Origin: Fragilariopsis cylindrus CCMP1102
Taxonomy: Eukaryota; Bacillariophyta; Bacillariophyceae; Bacillariales; Bacillariaceae
DNA: 64,000 bases
Direction of reading: 5' to 3'
Assembly (NCBI GenBank): GCA_900095095.1
Contig: FMBT01000292.1
Coordinates: 434,001-498,000, forward strand
Shown here: positions 11,401 through 21,338 of the stretch, piece after piece
Layout: every line of letters begins with the position of its first letter
Numbering within the stretch: the first letter of the stretch is position 1
Made by a program: the position numbers and the translations under genes
Notes under the pieces: model-generated
What the model saw: only the letters and a program-made list of their open reading frames with translations
Database searches by the model: none
Told to the model about the DNA's origin: nothing

Positions 11401-12183
11401 CCCTATTATTCCACATGCTGTCTTTTCTGGTGGTAATTGACATACTTCGTTCTTTACCAAAAGAGCGAGAGATATCAAATTACTTGACTTTACATCTGAT
11501 TCAAAACTATAATATTGATCTTCTGATTTATTATAATGAGATGACAGCGTATCTATTCCAAATATGACTTCGTTTCTGGTTAAACTCATTTTGGATGTGT
11601 TATTTTTCTCGTTATTAGTATAATTATTCAAGCAGCGTTCGATGCTATGTGCCACCAATGAATGTACATCATTATCATTATCATTATCATCATTATCATC
11701 ATCGACGACGACAGCATTATCCTCCTTGATTTCAAGTAGACAAAGGAGCGTCATAAATATATTAGCGTTAGATGATTGTTCATCTCTAGTTGCTACCCGG
11801 CTGAAACTGATACCATGACACAACTTCTTGATGCTTTGTATGACAACAGATTTGTCATATTTATTACTTCCAGATTGGTATTGGAAGAGTTGCGATTTGA
11901 GTGAATTTATAATATTTTCACGTTCTATTATTACTCCCGATAATGGCAATTGCAATGATTTTTTGGTCGTCGTCCCAACATCTTTTAATGCGGAAGAAGA
12001 ATGATAGGTAGGTCTACTAGTAGTGCGTAGAGAATGTTGATGTCGACCAGGATGGTTCTGCGAGTTCGTGCCATATGATGATGATGATGGGACCGGTCCT
12101 CCTGCTCTATTACGTCTCCTTGAATCGTTACTGTTTCTTTCCTTCTTCCCCTTGTCATAGTCTAGTGAATCCCATCGACTCAT
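8467..12183 (-). CDS. HEAT-repeat protein, HEATR6-like
   Basis: One exon of 1238 residues if translation starts at the ATG at 12183 (MSRWDSLDYDKGKKERN). The frame is open to an upstream ATG at 12279, whose extra residues look like leader sequence. The N-terminal 120 residues are basic and disordered. The middle has a poly-Gln tract and acidic runs. The rest is alpha-helical HEAT-type repeats with typical units such as KIREGASKAVGEFC, AVRSMSIFSLGNLAS and KVVKNAIRSTGHTGNL, and the segment WGCCHSLGLVFEG. This layout and the region LWAILFSVTFDS resemble HEATR6 (DUF4042 at the N-terminal part), a family without a firm molecular function. HEAT superhelices act as scaffolds. Its 3' end is convergent with the CW gene, 200 bases away. 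The family assignment is moderately sure; the HEAT nature is sure. Confidence 0.75.
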   Translation of the reverse strand: MSRWDSLDYDKGKKERNSNDSRRRNRAGGPVPSSSSYGTNSQNHPGRHQHSLRTTSRPTYHSSSALKDVGTTTKKSLQLPLSGVIIERENIINSLKSQLFQYQSGSNKYDKSVVIQSIKKLCHGISFSRVATRDEQSSNANIFMTLLCLLEIKEDNAVVVDDDNDDNDNDNDVHSLVAHSIERCLNNYTNNEKNNTSKMSLTRNEVIFGIDTLSSHYNKSEDQYYSFESDVKSSNLISLALLVKNEVCQLPPEKTACGIIGGIFIPYLSSSAHHDQSHQQQQQQQQQQQQQQEQNMPTMNSYPRKIACISEALVVLLQNPSHASAMLAPLVQDVSIISDYGMEEQTMNPLRIRLLSVLLQNLETLSKLKRTEEQIYVCRALSASIDAIRKLKKGNETKNTDFSVENQIVKRLQNFVLDVLIKDEAALTVTSLHLLRTLIACYPNDMTGMGWKLMIEGANYPTTQVSSQQSSKHVNENTVHSREHVNKSRNIIRPHLPSMITIDSNDNSLRLHHKNPKAIALVADCLADFILVLPWNIWLKQSHSNQERMRYNTTRSLTISPPSKVNTSGLYKNAVDALEALIVIATNAFENCFDRILLNSLARLLKVLLLEIPYCDMKLVRSGGDLWAILFSVTFDSNESGPSKEKKAVSFQILLAAMGGKVTPQGDLLGMCAPGRAWFLNEKTSSEVFIKRLMDSFGSMDESLDWSIKILSSILRTLPDVALQRWDSFHKLFEGLDTSSTSGMDLKRLEVFESLMLGRSNFTVSAELKPKNDIIIMDLSPIMLKSWSHNGLRRLVTIYAAFRSQDWIQLDTIKGRVLCHFEQMLEYCHNSNAKIREGASKAVGEFCTQYIAPTNLQWGIPEETKIRHFSLVSDKVCTSMLGLCGDQNAAVRSMSIFSLGNLASALIDSNQKDLLDTKRLHEISNAILSSFNDTNDKVVKNAIRSTGHTGNLLACSLLKYPRSDLSSSYTILVQVIKLLTLKLSNTLHVTLKEQKSTLTWKERSAAKKHGWGCCHSLGLVFEGLSAGIFKEKCNVLVSACSEAIYYLLQCPKNHTNLNEKVVVTSMAAICYLPSDLLTLNDYQKMGYIGEALIASVLILQKSPAIRINCDFSKANSSRRTVSSRMSAQNQQFLCYLLDSASIADASKVLNDEQITTQTIGMLYSWMVEQPLHARAFEIFAIALQQPGNNQGNVSFEQQFASRALQKYKQVRDVNVLNPLPPSENSNAVLEVYDEADEL
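11308..11349. repeat. CAG/CAA repeat encoding poly-glutamine
   Basis: Plus strand reads mixed TTG and CTG triplets in an unbroken run. In the HEATR6-like gene they encode about 14 glutamines. The mix of CAA and CAG codons suggests an older, partly stabilised tract. Confidence 0.85.
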
Positions 12184-12283
12184 GGCTGAATAATATCGAT
12201 TTTCATTGTCAATCAATGGTATGAACCTCCGATATTCGAATATTGAATATGACGAGCGATGATGAAGAATGAGTATCAATTAT

Positions 12284-12643
12284 TTCGAATACACTAAAAG
12301 AGAGGACCAAAGAAATTGAGTGAAAACATTATATTTTCTCGGACCCTCTAATATCATCACACACAAAAAACAGAGGTTCCCAGGCCCTCCATCGCACTTT
12401 GAAAATTTTAGGTTTGAGGGCAATTCAAGTCAATGGGACTAAAGTTAAATGTTTGAAGCCTATCTGTAACTTACAGTATTCCTACTACTTGTATATATTA
12501 TATAGCTGTATTATTGCTAGCGTAGATACTAGTAATTATTAGGGTAGTGCAAATACAACAACTTTCAATGTATTTGTTCAATTAATGATCAAAATAAAAT
12601 GTAACGACGAAGATTTTATATTATTTGTCGATTGGCCGCTATT
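12284..12643. other. Intergenic, promoter side of the HEATR6-like gene
   Basis: 360 bases between the HEATR6-like 5' end and the 3' end of the TPR gene, both on the minus strand. AT-rich. No gene or repeat seen. Confidence 0.5.
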
Positions 12644-12831
12644 CTATTGTCCTGTCGTCTTTTGATAATATTGTGTAATCAGTACTGCTGCTACAATGGG
12701 TAGAATGAAAACAGAACACAATCCAAGTACTAAATTAGAAGCTGGTAGTCGTTGGAGAAATTGTGATATTTCATCTTGCGACGTGCTTCCTTCCACCACA
12801 TATATAATATTATTATGTTGTTTGGTTTCAA

Positions 12832-12862
<31 letters not shown>

Positions 12863-14041
12863 CGAGGACTTTATTGAACTCACCGATTTCTCAATACTTC
12901 TGCTACTACTACTACCATTTAAATCGGCCGTCGTTGTCGTTGTTGTTGTCGCTTCTGTTGCGGATTGAACCAAACGGCATATATCTTTGGCTAATTTCTT
13001 ATCTGTTTTTAATTGCAGCTTCTTTTTACGTTCTATACTAGATAGCAACTTATTCCCCTGTTGTATATTACCATTTTTAAGAAGTCTTTTAGCATCCGCG
13101 ATTGCCTTCGACCATTTAGACAACCCACTGTAAGCCTTGACACGTAATACCAATGCAGTCTGAGCATTTGCTTGGAGCAAAGATTGGTCATCGTCATCAT
13201 TATCATTATCATCATCTTGTTGCTGTCGGAAAGAAGATATTGCAATAGCAATAGTCGTCGATAATATAGCAGACTTCAGATACTTGGGTCGATTCACGAC
13301 ATCCAATTCCGACAGTTGTAACATACATCTGGTTAGGTTTAATAATATCCGCTCTTGTAACAAATCATCATCACGTTCCATAATGCTTAATAACACGGCG
13401 GATTTTTTTACTGTTCTTTCTTCTCCATTCGATACAAGAGTAACATCAATGATGTCGACTTCGACGCAATCGACTTCAGCAATCCTTGGAAAGCCTTCGA
13501 CGGAAATAATAATGGTGCCTCCGATGGATAGATTACTGGAATTGAAAAGTGCTTTTTCATAGTAGGATGTAGCTGAGGAAGGATCACCTAAACGTAAAAT
13601 TTGGTCACCTCGTTCCTTCCACAATATGATTGCGCTTTTCATCTTTTCTAAAGGTTCTAGTGTAGATTCGGACTCGTTGGGCGTATCAATATCCGTATCC
13701 GTATTCGTATTATTGTTATTTTCATTTTCATTTTCGAATGGCAACAACGCCTGTATCGCATCAATCTTAACGTTCACTTCGTCGTCGTCGTCGTCGTTCT
13801 TCGATTCTCGATTGATCGATTTCGGTGTAATAAGAAAATTTCGACTAGAATAAGCACGCATATTCATATCATCTGCAGATGATGTCATCATGATGATCGG
13901 ATGAGGATATAATTCTTCCCATATTATACATACTGTATCATTTTGTTTTGTTGCAACCATCGCTCGTGCTAAACATCGAGTACCATGCTTAGTGCATCGT
14001 TCGGCACGAACAATTGAACCGACATCAAAATGGTCATTCAT
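12644..14041 (-). CDS. Tail-anchored TPR-domain protein
   Basis: One exon, 465 residues. The N-terminal 70 residues (MNDHFDVGSIVRAERC...) form a small beta-rich region of unknown type. After an acidic/Asn linker there is a TPR-like unit WKERGDQILRLGDPSSATSY (about 140-160) and a further one around ALVLRVKAYSGLSKWSKAIA (about 300-325), split by an Asp/Gln insertion. A Ser-rich stretch (about 385-400) precedes a single hydrophobic helix at the extreme C-terminus (LVLGLCSVFILPIVAAVLIT), followed by only eight residues. That is the layout of a tail-anchored protein of ER or mitochondrial outer membrane with a cytosolic TPR region, as in membrane-bound FKBP or chaperone co-factors, but no catalytic domain is present. 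Head-to-head with the tRNA dihydrouridine synthase gene. Partner unknown. Confidence 0.7.
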
Positions 14042-14414
14042 GATCTTTTATTCTTCGAGAAGAAAGTCGTCGATCTTTCCTCATGCTTATCATTGATTAT
14101 GTTGTTTGTGTGTTGATTAATAATTAAATTTCTCCATACAGTACAGACCTGTAATTAAATGGAAATAAATTGATCGACGGACGGACGTTAGTGAATTCTT
14201 TTTTAAACTACTAGTAGGACCTATCACCATCACATCACGAGGCACATAATTTAAATTCGAAAATGGTTTATGTTAAAATGACGAATAAGATTTAAAATTG
14301 TATAATGGAAAAGAGCGCAAGAAGTTATACTAGTTGTCATCGGAATTCCTTTCACATCTGCTGTATACTGTAGATAGAAGATAGATAGACAGACAGACAG
14401 ACAGATAGATAGTT
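14042..14414. promoter_or_regulatory. Divergent intergenic region
   Basis: 373 bases between the TPR and Dus start codons; it holds both promoters. A mixed GATA/GACA microsatellite at about 14380..14412 abuts the Dus start codon. Confidence 0.45.
14380..14412. repeat. GATA/GACA tetranucleotide microsatellite
   Basis: Consecutive GATAGATAGACAGACAGACA-type units immediately upstream of the dihydrouridine synthase ATG at 14415, in its presumed 5' leader. Confidence 0.85.
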
Positions 14415-15929
14415 ATGACAAATATTAATGCGCTACTATCAGAGCCTGAGAAGTCGTCGTCGGATGACAAACATCTATCGCAGCTGCCGCACCTACCTAA
14501 TTGCCATGAACTAAACATTATGAATGGTGTCGAAAAGGAACATGAGAATGACGACGTTGTTGACGACGCAGAAGACAAAAAAGAACTTCACGTCGCTCCC
14601 ATGTTAGACTATAGTAAACGAGAATTTCGAAAGCTATTTTCAATTCTTTCGACGAGACTTGTCGTTTGGACTGATATGGTTGTCGATGAAACAATTGCAC
14701 ATACAGAACGATTGGAAGACATCCTCGAACGGGATAAAGACTTGCCAAACAAACAAATTTGTCAAATTGGTGGAAACTCTGAAGAATTATGCGGTAAGGC
14801 AACACAAGTGGTGGAACTTATATATGGATATGATGAGGTCAACCTGAATATTGATTGTCCCTCTGACCGTGTTAGTCAAGAACGAGAATTTGGTGCTATA
14901 CTTATGAAGAATATAGACAAAGCATACACCGTGTTAGAAAGTATGCAAAATAATATTTCATCCGATAGAAAGACCCATATCTCTATCAAATGTAGGGTCG
15001 GAGTCGACGATTGGGACGATCTTGACTTTATATCCAACTTTATCGAACGTCTATTTCCCGTTTGTAAACGTTTTTACCTTCATGCAAGAAAATGCGTGCT
15101 GAATGGATTATTTAGTGCTCGACAAAACCGCAGTGTCCCTCCAATTAATTATCCAAGGGTATATGCTCTCTGTCGGAAATTTCCAAACGTTGAATTCTGG
15201 ATAAATGGTGGTATCAAAAATTTAGTACAAGCGAAGAAAATTTGTTACGGTAGTCGTAATCCAGATCATTGTCACGACTATCATTTTGAATTACCCTGCT
15301 CACAGTGTCAGCTACCTCATGGGTCGTGTATGGTTCCTCCGTACGAGGTTGTTCCATCCAATCTGCGTGGATGTATGTTGGGTCGGGTGGCGATCGATAA
15401 TCCGTCGATTTTCTGGGATGCGGATAGGTACTTTTATGGCTTGAAATCTAACCCAAACAAGAATCGCCGAGAGGTACTCGAAAAATATGCTAGCTACTTA
15501 GAAAATTTATACCCTAGACGGTGTTGTGACCTAGATGAACAGATCACTTATGGAATCCCTGTACCGAAAATAATTCAATTTCGTTCATATTGCCCTTTTT
15601 GTCGAGACACATATGAAACAGACGAGAAAAATAATAACGAAAAGGATACAACAGTCACTGTCAAAAGTAATATAATTGATGAGATACAGCAGAATAATAA
15701 GATAAAAATAACCTCGAGAATAGTAGGCCGTTCTCTGAAGCCAGTTCGTGGCTTGTTTCATGGTGTACCGAAAGGAAAAGTTTTCCTACATGCTTGTGAT
15801 GAAGCGGCTCGAGATACAAGCATTCGAAACTGCGGTCCAGGTTATATTTTGAGACGCGTCATGCAACAGATACCTTCTCAGATAATGGATCTACCTTTTA
15901 TTTTATCCGAAGAAACCGACGCTGAATGA
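14415..15929 (+). CDS. tRNA-dihydrouridine synthase, DusA type
   Basis: One exon, 504 residues. Dus enzymes reduce uridines in the tRNA D-loop using FMN and NADPH. Visible signatures in order: APMLDYSKREFRKLF (start of the TIM barrel), WTDMVVDETIAH, GGNSEELCGKA, YDEVNLNIDCPSDRV with the catalytic Cys in CPSDRV, SIKCRVGVDD, HARKCVLNGL, FWINGGI, MLGRVAIDNP (the VGR segment), and a C-terminal helical region PVRGLFHGVPKGK typical of the DusA class rather than DusB or DusC. Two insertions distinguish it: a Cys-rich one (about residues 285-310) with CSQCQLPHGSC, and a second between about 385 and 435 with CPFC and a poly-Asn/Lys stretch. DusA is usually about 330-350 residues, so these account for the extra length. 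The first 60 residues are acidic with no clear targeting signal. Confidence 0.9.
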   Translation: MTNINALLSEPEKSSSDDKHLSQLPHLPNCHELNIMNGVEKEHENDDVVDDAEDKKELHVAPMLDYSKREFRKLFSILSTRLVVWTDMVVDETIAHTERLEDILERDKDLPNKQICQIGGNSEELCGKATQVVELIYGYDEVNLNIDCPSDRVSQEREFGAILMKNIDKAYTVLESMQNNISSDRKTHISIKCRVGVDDWDDLDFISNFIERLFPVCKRFYLHARKCVLNGLFSARQNRSVPPINYPRVYALCRKFPNVEFWINGGIKNLVQAKKICYGSRNPDHCHDYHFELPCSQCQLPHGSCMVPPYEVVPSNLRGCMLGRVAIDNPSIFWDADRYFYGLKSNPNKNRREVLEKYASYLENLYPRRCCDLDEQITYGIPVPKIIQFRSYCPFCRDTYETDEKNNNEKDTTVTVKSNIIDEIQQNNKIKITSRIVGRSLKPVRGLFHGVPKGKVFLHACDEAARDTSIRNCGPGYILRRVMQQIPSQIMDLPFILSEETDAE

Positions 15930-16147
15930 TCACCTTTTTGATATGTCATCTTTTTCCTTCGTACAAACTAGAAAAAAAAAACATAATACGCCAACTAACA
16001 ACAAATACAAGTAGTATTTCGAATCAGCATGGGCAAGCATATCTAGAGTTTTAACGTTGATCAATTATAGATTGTTATCAAGATATTTTATTTATAATGC
16101 GATTTATGCTATATATTATTGACAGTTTCTTGTAATTAGTCATATTT

Positions 16148-19100
16148 TTATGTCCCCCTACAGTTGGGGCTAGCCAACCAGAAATCTTCAGTCTTACTTG
16201 ACAACGCTGTGCGGCGCGTACCATCCTTACCACACAGTCTTTGCCACCTCATGCTGACTTCTGCGATGACTTCCAAAGCTTCGGTAACAGAGCGAGGTGT
16301 CTCGCTCGCCAAGCTATTCACGGGTTTGCCATCAGTTGTTTTGTAACGTTTTAACCAGTCCCGTAGGAGATCCAGTGTACCTGGCTTGGCCCGTTCTAAA
16401 TCGTCCATGGAGTGAACTGTTGAGGACAAAGGATCAGTCAATGCGATACATAAGATCTTATGATCTGTTTCACCTTCGTCGATCAATTCCAATTCTCCAA
16501 TAACGCGGCAGGGTGTTATGCTACCCATAGCTAGTATTGTGTTTCCTAACTCAATAACGTCGATTGGGTCGTTATCACCACCATATCCCATGGACATCAA
16601 TTCAGGATCTTCCCAAGTTTGAGGAATTAGTCCATAATTGAAAAAAGTTGAGCCATACGAATAATAACGAGGCGATCCATCCTTATTTGTATCTTGCCGA
16701 ATAGCATTACCAGGATGCGATTTGTCTACTTCCATTTTCGCTGTCATGTATTTAGGAATTTCCGTTACCATGTTGATAATTGTGGAAGTATCGGGTTCAC
16801 CGGCAGGACGTAGAGGAACATCGTGCCACCAACTGGCATATTCAGTCGATGTCATGGTAAATGTCGTAAAGCCAAATACTCCTTCTTGTGCAGTCCGATC
16901 AGCCGCAGGCGCTTGAACATGAGGTTGCGACCAGGGAATCCACCGGGTAGTATCATCGATATTCTTGTAATAATCGACCACTCCATCCCACCCTTTCGGT
17001 ACCATGAAACCACTTGGAACACAATTGGCTGCTACTAAGTCTGTTGGAATATCATTGAGCGAACACGGAACAGCCCCATTACGGGCCAACAAACGCATTT
17101 TACTTCCGGAAATACTGATAAAGTCTTGCATGCGGCTCTCGTCTGGCAATTTCATAACATTGTCGGTAGTATCGTACATAACCTTGACAAATGACAACAT
17201 TTTCATGTCACCGATACCGGGCGAATTCTGTAACACGTACCGACCGTGATTTCCGTCGTACAAATCATCATCAGTATGGGCCACGGCATTCGGCGATCCC
17301 TTCATACCAGCTGGATCACGACCAACAACGAAGTAACTAGCTCCGGCACTGCGGCGCGACTTTGCATGAAATTGGACTTCGGTTGGGCCGGCATAAACCA
17401 TAGGGGATGGCCAAATAGCCATGACAGTCGTCGCAGGATCCAATCCACCAGGATGAGAGATACCAGCATCAAGTACTTGCTCGTGTTGTTTTACACGTAC
17501 ATCAAGAGGAACATCGTCCGATTTGGTCCATCCTCCCAATGGGCTTAACCACAAGATAGGATTTTTATATCCCTTGTCCCGAAGATCCTGTCCGGCCGAT
17601 TTCATCAGGTAAGCATGACCTGCATGAGTTGGATTACGAGTTTGAAATGCGTAAACGGTATCTGCACCTTTGTCTTGAAATTCTTGCATCAATTCCGTGG
17701 CCGTTTTTCGCCATTTATCTAGACCATCATTGTATCGGATTCTATCAAGCAACTCAATCTCACCACCAATCAAGTAGTCACCACCCATATATATATTATG
17801 AATATATGGATGGTCCATATCAATTACACCGTACATACGAGATACGATTTCTTCTTTACGATTTTCATAGATTTCAACATTCCGCATGATGGCAACCGTC
17901 TGACCCATACGTGTAACCAATGCCACATCTTCCTTACCAGATGTTTCAACACGGCCCTTGGTATAGGAACTGAGAGATAGAGTGATAGGAATTGGCATGC
18001 TAACGCGATCACGAGGTGGATGCTGTGGAAAACTATTGAAATCTGTTGTGGTCTCTAAGCGTTTCTGATTACCCGTCACGTTAAAAGGATCGATCAGGAC
18101 ACTATTAAAGTGAAGTGTCTCTAACAACATTCCTTCTCTCATAAATCCCGTTAGTGGAGCTGCCCATCCCTCACCGATCGTTTGCAACCAGTTCAAATCA
18201 ATATCAGTAAGCAAAACTTTTGGAAGATTTTCTGCTTCCGCCGTGCGAGTTGCCTGTAGCTCAGTTGGAACATGCAAATCGATCATGACATCGCCATCTG
18301 GATTTGGCAAACCTGGTGGTGTTACCTTCGGTGCTCCCATCAGAATTCCGTCCCGTTCCAATCGACGTAAGAGTATGGATGCAGATTCTTCGATTTTTAA
18401 CTCATGCGTCTTGAGAATAATCTCGGGCTGAAGTGGTTCCTCGTACGGGTCGTCAATGCAAGTAAAATGCTTGAGTTCACCAGATTTGACCCTGGCGTAT
18501 TGCCCTTTGGGATCTCGATTAAATAATTCTTCTACTGGTACGTCCAAGAAGACCTCGTAAAACGGAATACCTTGATCTTCGTGACGTTTTCGAACATCGT
18601 CCCTGTCCTTCCGGTACGGACTAATCAGACCTACCAAGGTAATGACCCCACTATCCGAAAATAAAGTCGCAAGCTCACCAGTTCGCCGAACAGATTCAGC
18701 CCGATCAAATGCCGAAAAGCCTAAGTCGCGATTCAAACCTGTTCGTAGATTGTCTCCGTCGAGCCGATATACATGTTTTCCATAATTCTTCACAAGAATA
18801 TCTTCTAGTGCCGTGGCAATTGTGGTCTTTCCGGCACCAGAGCATCCTGTCATCCATAATGTCGCTCCCTTTTGACCGAGTGCGGCGTAACGAGTTTGTT
18901 TGGGCAAGTGACACGCACTTTGTGATTCTCCCGCCTCTGCTGCGGCACATTCAATGATATGGGGTGGTGTATTAGCTAAAGCTTGTTCTCGAAGACGACC
19001 CATTAATGCGGCAGGATCTTCTTCTTCTTTTGTTGTTGTTGTTGTTGTTGCTGGTGCCGGTTGATAAATAGTGGTAGTAGTAGGATCTGGACAATCGCAA

Positions 19101-19779
19101 GCCTCCTGGGGGTTGGCAGCGACGGCGGCGGTAGAAAGAGCCGATTCGGTTGGATTTAGACCCGACGACGTAGTAGTTGTTGTAGCAGAGGATGCCACCT
19201 GAATGGGCTGAGTTGAAGCTGGAACAACACCATTGACAGCCGATAAGTTATCGACACGAAGACTGGAACTAGTTGAGCTACCATCACCACCACCACCACC
19301 ACCACCGATTGTTGATACTTGATTCACATTTCCATTATTCGTATTACGATCCATAAGTGCCTCTTGATTGGTTCCGGTACGACTCAAGACATAAACGATT
19401 GCTAACAATACACAGATCCCCACGCACATGGGCATCCGTTCCTGAATGAGCTTATCTTCATCATCTGAGGTGTTTCCGCCACCACCACCACCACCGCCGC
19501 CGTTCGAATTTGGATAATACCCTGCACTTGCTCGTCGTCGTTGTTGCTCCTGGATTTTGATGAAACAATAATAACAAAAAATGGAAAAAAGTAAAAGGAT
19601 AATTTAATACGTCAGATGATTCTTCGACATAAATATAGGAAATTTTTAAATTCGTACTCATACTCATACAACTACCAAAAGAACAGAAAAAAAAAATCAA
19701 CGAATACCAAATTATTTGTTACTGCAGAAAAGAAAAAGTCACGTACAATCGAAAGCGGAGCATATGCATATTTTGCCAT
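16148..19779 (-). CDS. APS kinase - ATP sulfurylase - inorganic pyrophosphatase fusion
   Basis: A short first exon (19779..19747, MAKYAYAPLSI) ends at a GTACGT donor. It joins at an AG acceptor to the main exon 19549..16148, in phase 0, giving 1144 residues. A hydrophobic segment follows (about 52-68, CVGICVLLAIVYVLS), so the enzyme is probably a type II membrane protein with a long Ser/Thr/Gly linker. APS kinase (about 235-430): P-loop GCSGAGKTT, DGDNLRTGL, RRTGELA. ATP sulfurylase (about 440-840): QTRNPTHAGHAYLM and the GRDPAG segment. Soluble pyrophosphatase (about 900-1120): GYGGDNDPIDVIE with the metal-binding aspartates. Together they make APS and PAPS from sulfate and ATP and pull the reaction by hydrolysing pyrophosphate. 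The fusion is known from heterokonts. All three active sites look intact. Head-to-head with the Nudix gene. Confidence 0.95.
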
Positions 19780-20298
19780 GGTTGAGAGTGTGTGCAGCAA
19801 CAACTATTAATAGCTGTGCAACAAGGGTTTACAAAGTGGATTGAGACTGATGATAGAAGTAAGTGATGGTTTGATGACGGCCTCGTTTTATCAACATCCA
19901 CCTACTGTACTTTAACTTGTGTCGTCTTGGGTTTTAAATAGTTACAATTGTCCAATTTAAATCTACGGAGGATTATCAAGTACAAGTACTGTACTGGTAA
20001 CGTTGAGATTTAAATGACGGTTATTTTGTTGTGCGTCTAGAAAATTCGATCAATGTCATTTCCCCTTTAAATAAATATCCCCCAAATTAACCCCTTAATT
20101 ACTACCCATTTAGCGTGGTAATAATACTAAAAAGGCGATTTTTTTTGCTAGATGATTATTATTATTGCCCATTGCAATCGTTACTATGCGTACTGTTTAC
20201 TAGACTGCCAGCTAGACGACTAATCTAATAGTAGACTATGTAGGTAGTACATTGCATTTTCGTGCTGTATATAATCAAATAATAAGGAACCGACGACG
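19780..20298. promoter_or_regulatory. Divergent intergenic region
   Basis: 519 AT-rich bases between the sulfate-activation fusion and the Nudix gene, transcribed outward. No coding signal or clear repeat. Confidence 0.4.
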
Positions 20299-21106
20299 AT
20301 GTCATCGAAACAACAAAAGTCGAAAAGGTACACTAGTACATCAGTAGATACTACGTCTGATGATGCCACGAATAAGAATAAGAAAGCTAGAATTGCAATA
20401 AAGGACAAAAAGAACGAGATTAATACGAATGGTGATAAAATAAGCGAATGCAACAAGCGCAACAAGAACAGGAACAACTATAATAGTAATAGTTCCAAGA
20501 TCTGGTTGAATAATAAACTCGTTGATCGGCCAAAGTATCCGACATCGTACGGTATTCTTCTTCATCGAAAAAAAAAAGATCGAGGAGGAGGAGGAGGAGG
20601 TTATTGTTGAGAATAATAATAATAATAGTAATAATAATAATGATAATAATAGTAATAATAGTGCAACATGTAGCAGTAGCACTCAACGAAGTAGAGGAGA
20701 ACAATTTGAATATTTGTTGGGTTTAATCCCACAAGGGAATTCATGGACTGTATTTAAGGGCCTACCAGAAGGAAATAATGAACAACCGGAAGAAACAGCA
20801 ATAAGAGAATTTGAAGAGGAAAGTAGTTTAACTTTCCCATACAATAATAATAACAGTAATTACAATTGGGACAAAAAGTATGAAATACTATATGGAGTAA
20901 CATCGACGAAAAAATTACTACAAATTTATCTTATACCAGCTCCACTAGATATAGATATATCCAAATTTGATATATCTAATGTTGCAATTGAAGGGAGAAC
21001 AAACCCAACGGCAACGCCATATGGGAAAAACAAAGTTGCTAAGATTTATAAATCACAAATTTCAATTCTTGAACGGGCAGAAACAATACTAAATAATATG
21101 AAATAA
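20299..21106 (+). CDS. Nudix hydrolase with a frameshift in an A10 run
   Basis: Two overlapping frames together make one Nudix protein. The first (20299..20610) begins MSSKQQKSKRYTSTSV, is Lys/Asn-rich, and reaches PTSYGILLHRKKK, a typical first strand of a Nudix fold. The second (to 21106) carries EQFEYLLGLIPQGNSWTVFK, then GLPEGNNEQPEETAIREFEE, a Nudix box with the REFEEE metal-binding core and one extra residue in its first loop. Between them, codons in the second frame encode poly-Glu and poly-Asn without a stop. A run of ten adenines (20568..20577) sits at the junction. Nine would make one open frame of about 268 residues. So this is a base-calling error, a slippage allele or a recent lesion. 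Substrate unknown; the family cleaves nucleoside diphosphates linked to another moiety. A C-terminal tail NPTATPYGKNKVAKIYKSQ follows. Confidence 0.7.
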
Positions 21107-21338
21107 ACGCACACAAGTTAGCACACTACATTGTGTACCATAAGTATATTATTGATAAACGTGTAAAGAATCTAGCTAGTAGAACTACCAACCAATGTCA
21201 GAGAAGAATTGTATTTACTATTTAGGTAAAAATCTTGTTTAACATCTTTATTAAAAGCTTTCTTAGCAGTTTCCGTGTTTAATAAAATAATGTCTGGACA
21301 ATTAATTGATAAACACAATAAAAGATGATCTCTTTTGA

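Noticed and set aside
20592-20695. Intron as the explanation for the split Nudix gene
   Set aside because: Available AG acceptors are all in a phase that no nearby GT donor matches, so a one-base length change in the A10 run is simpler.
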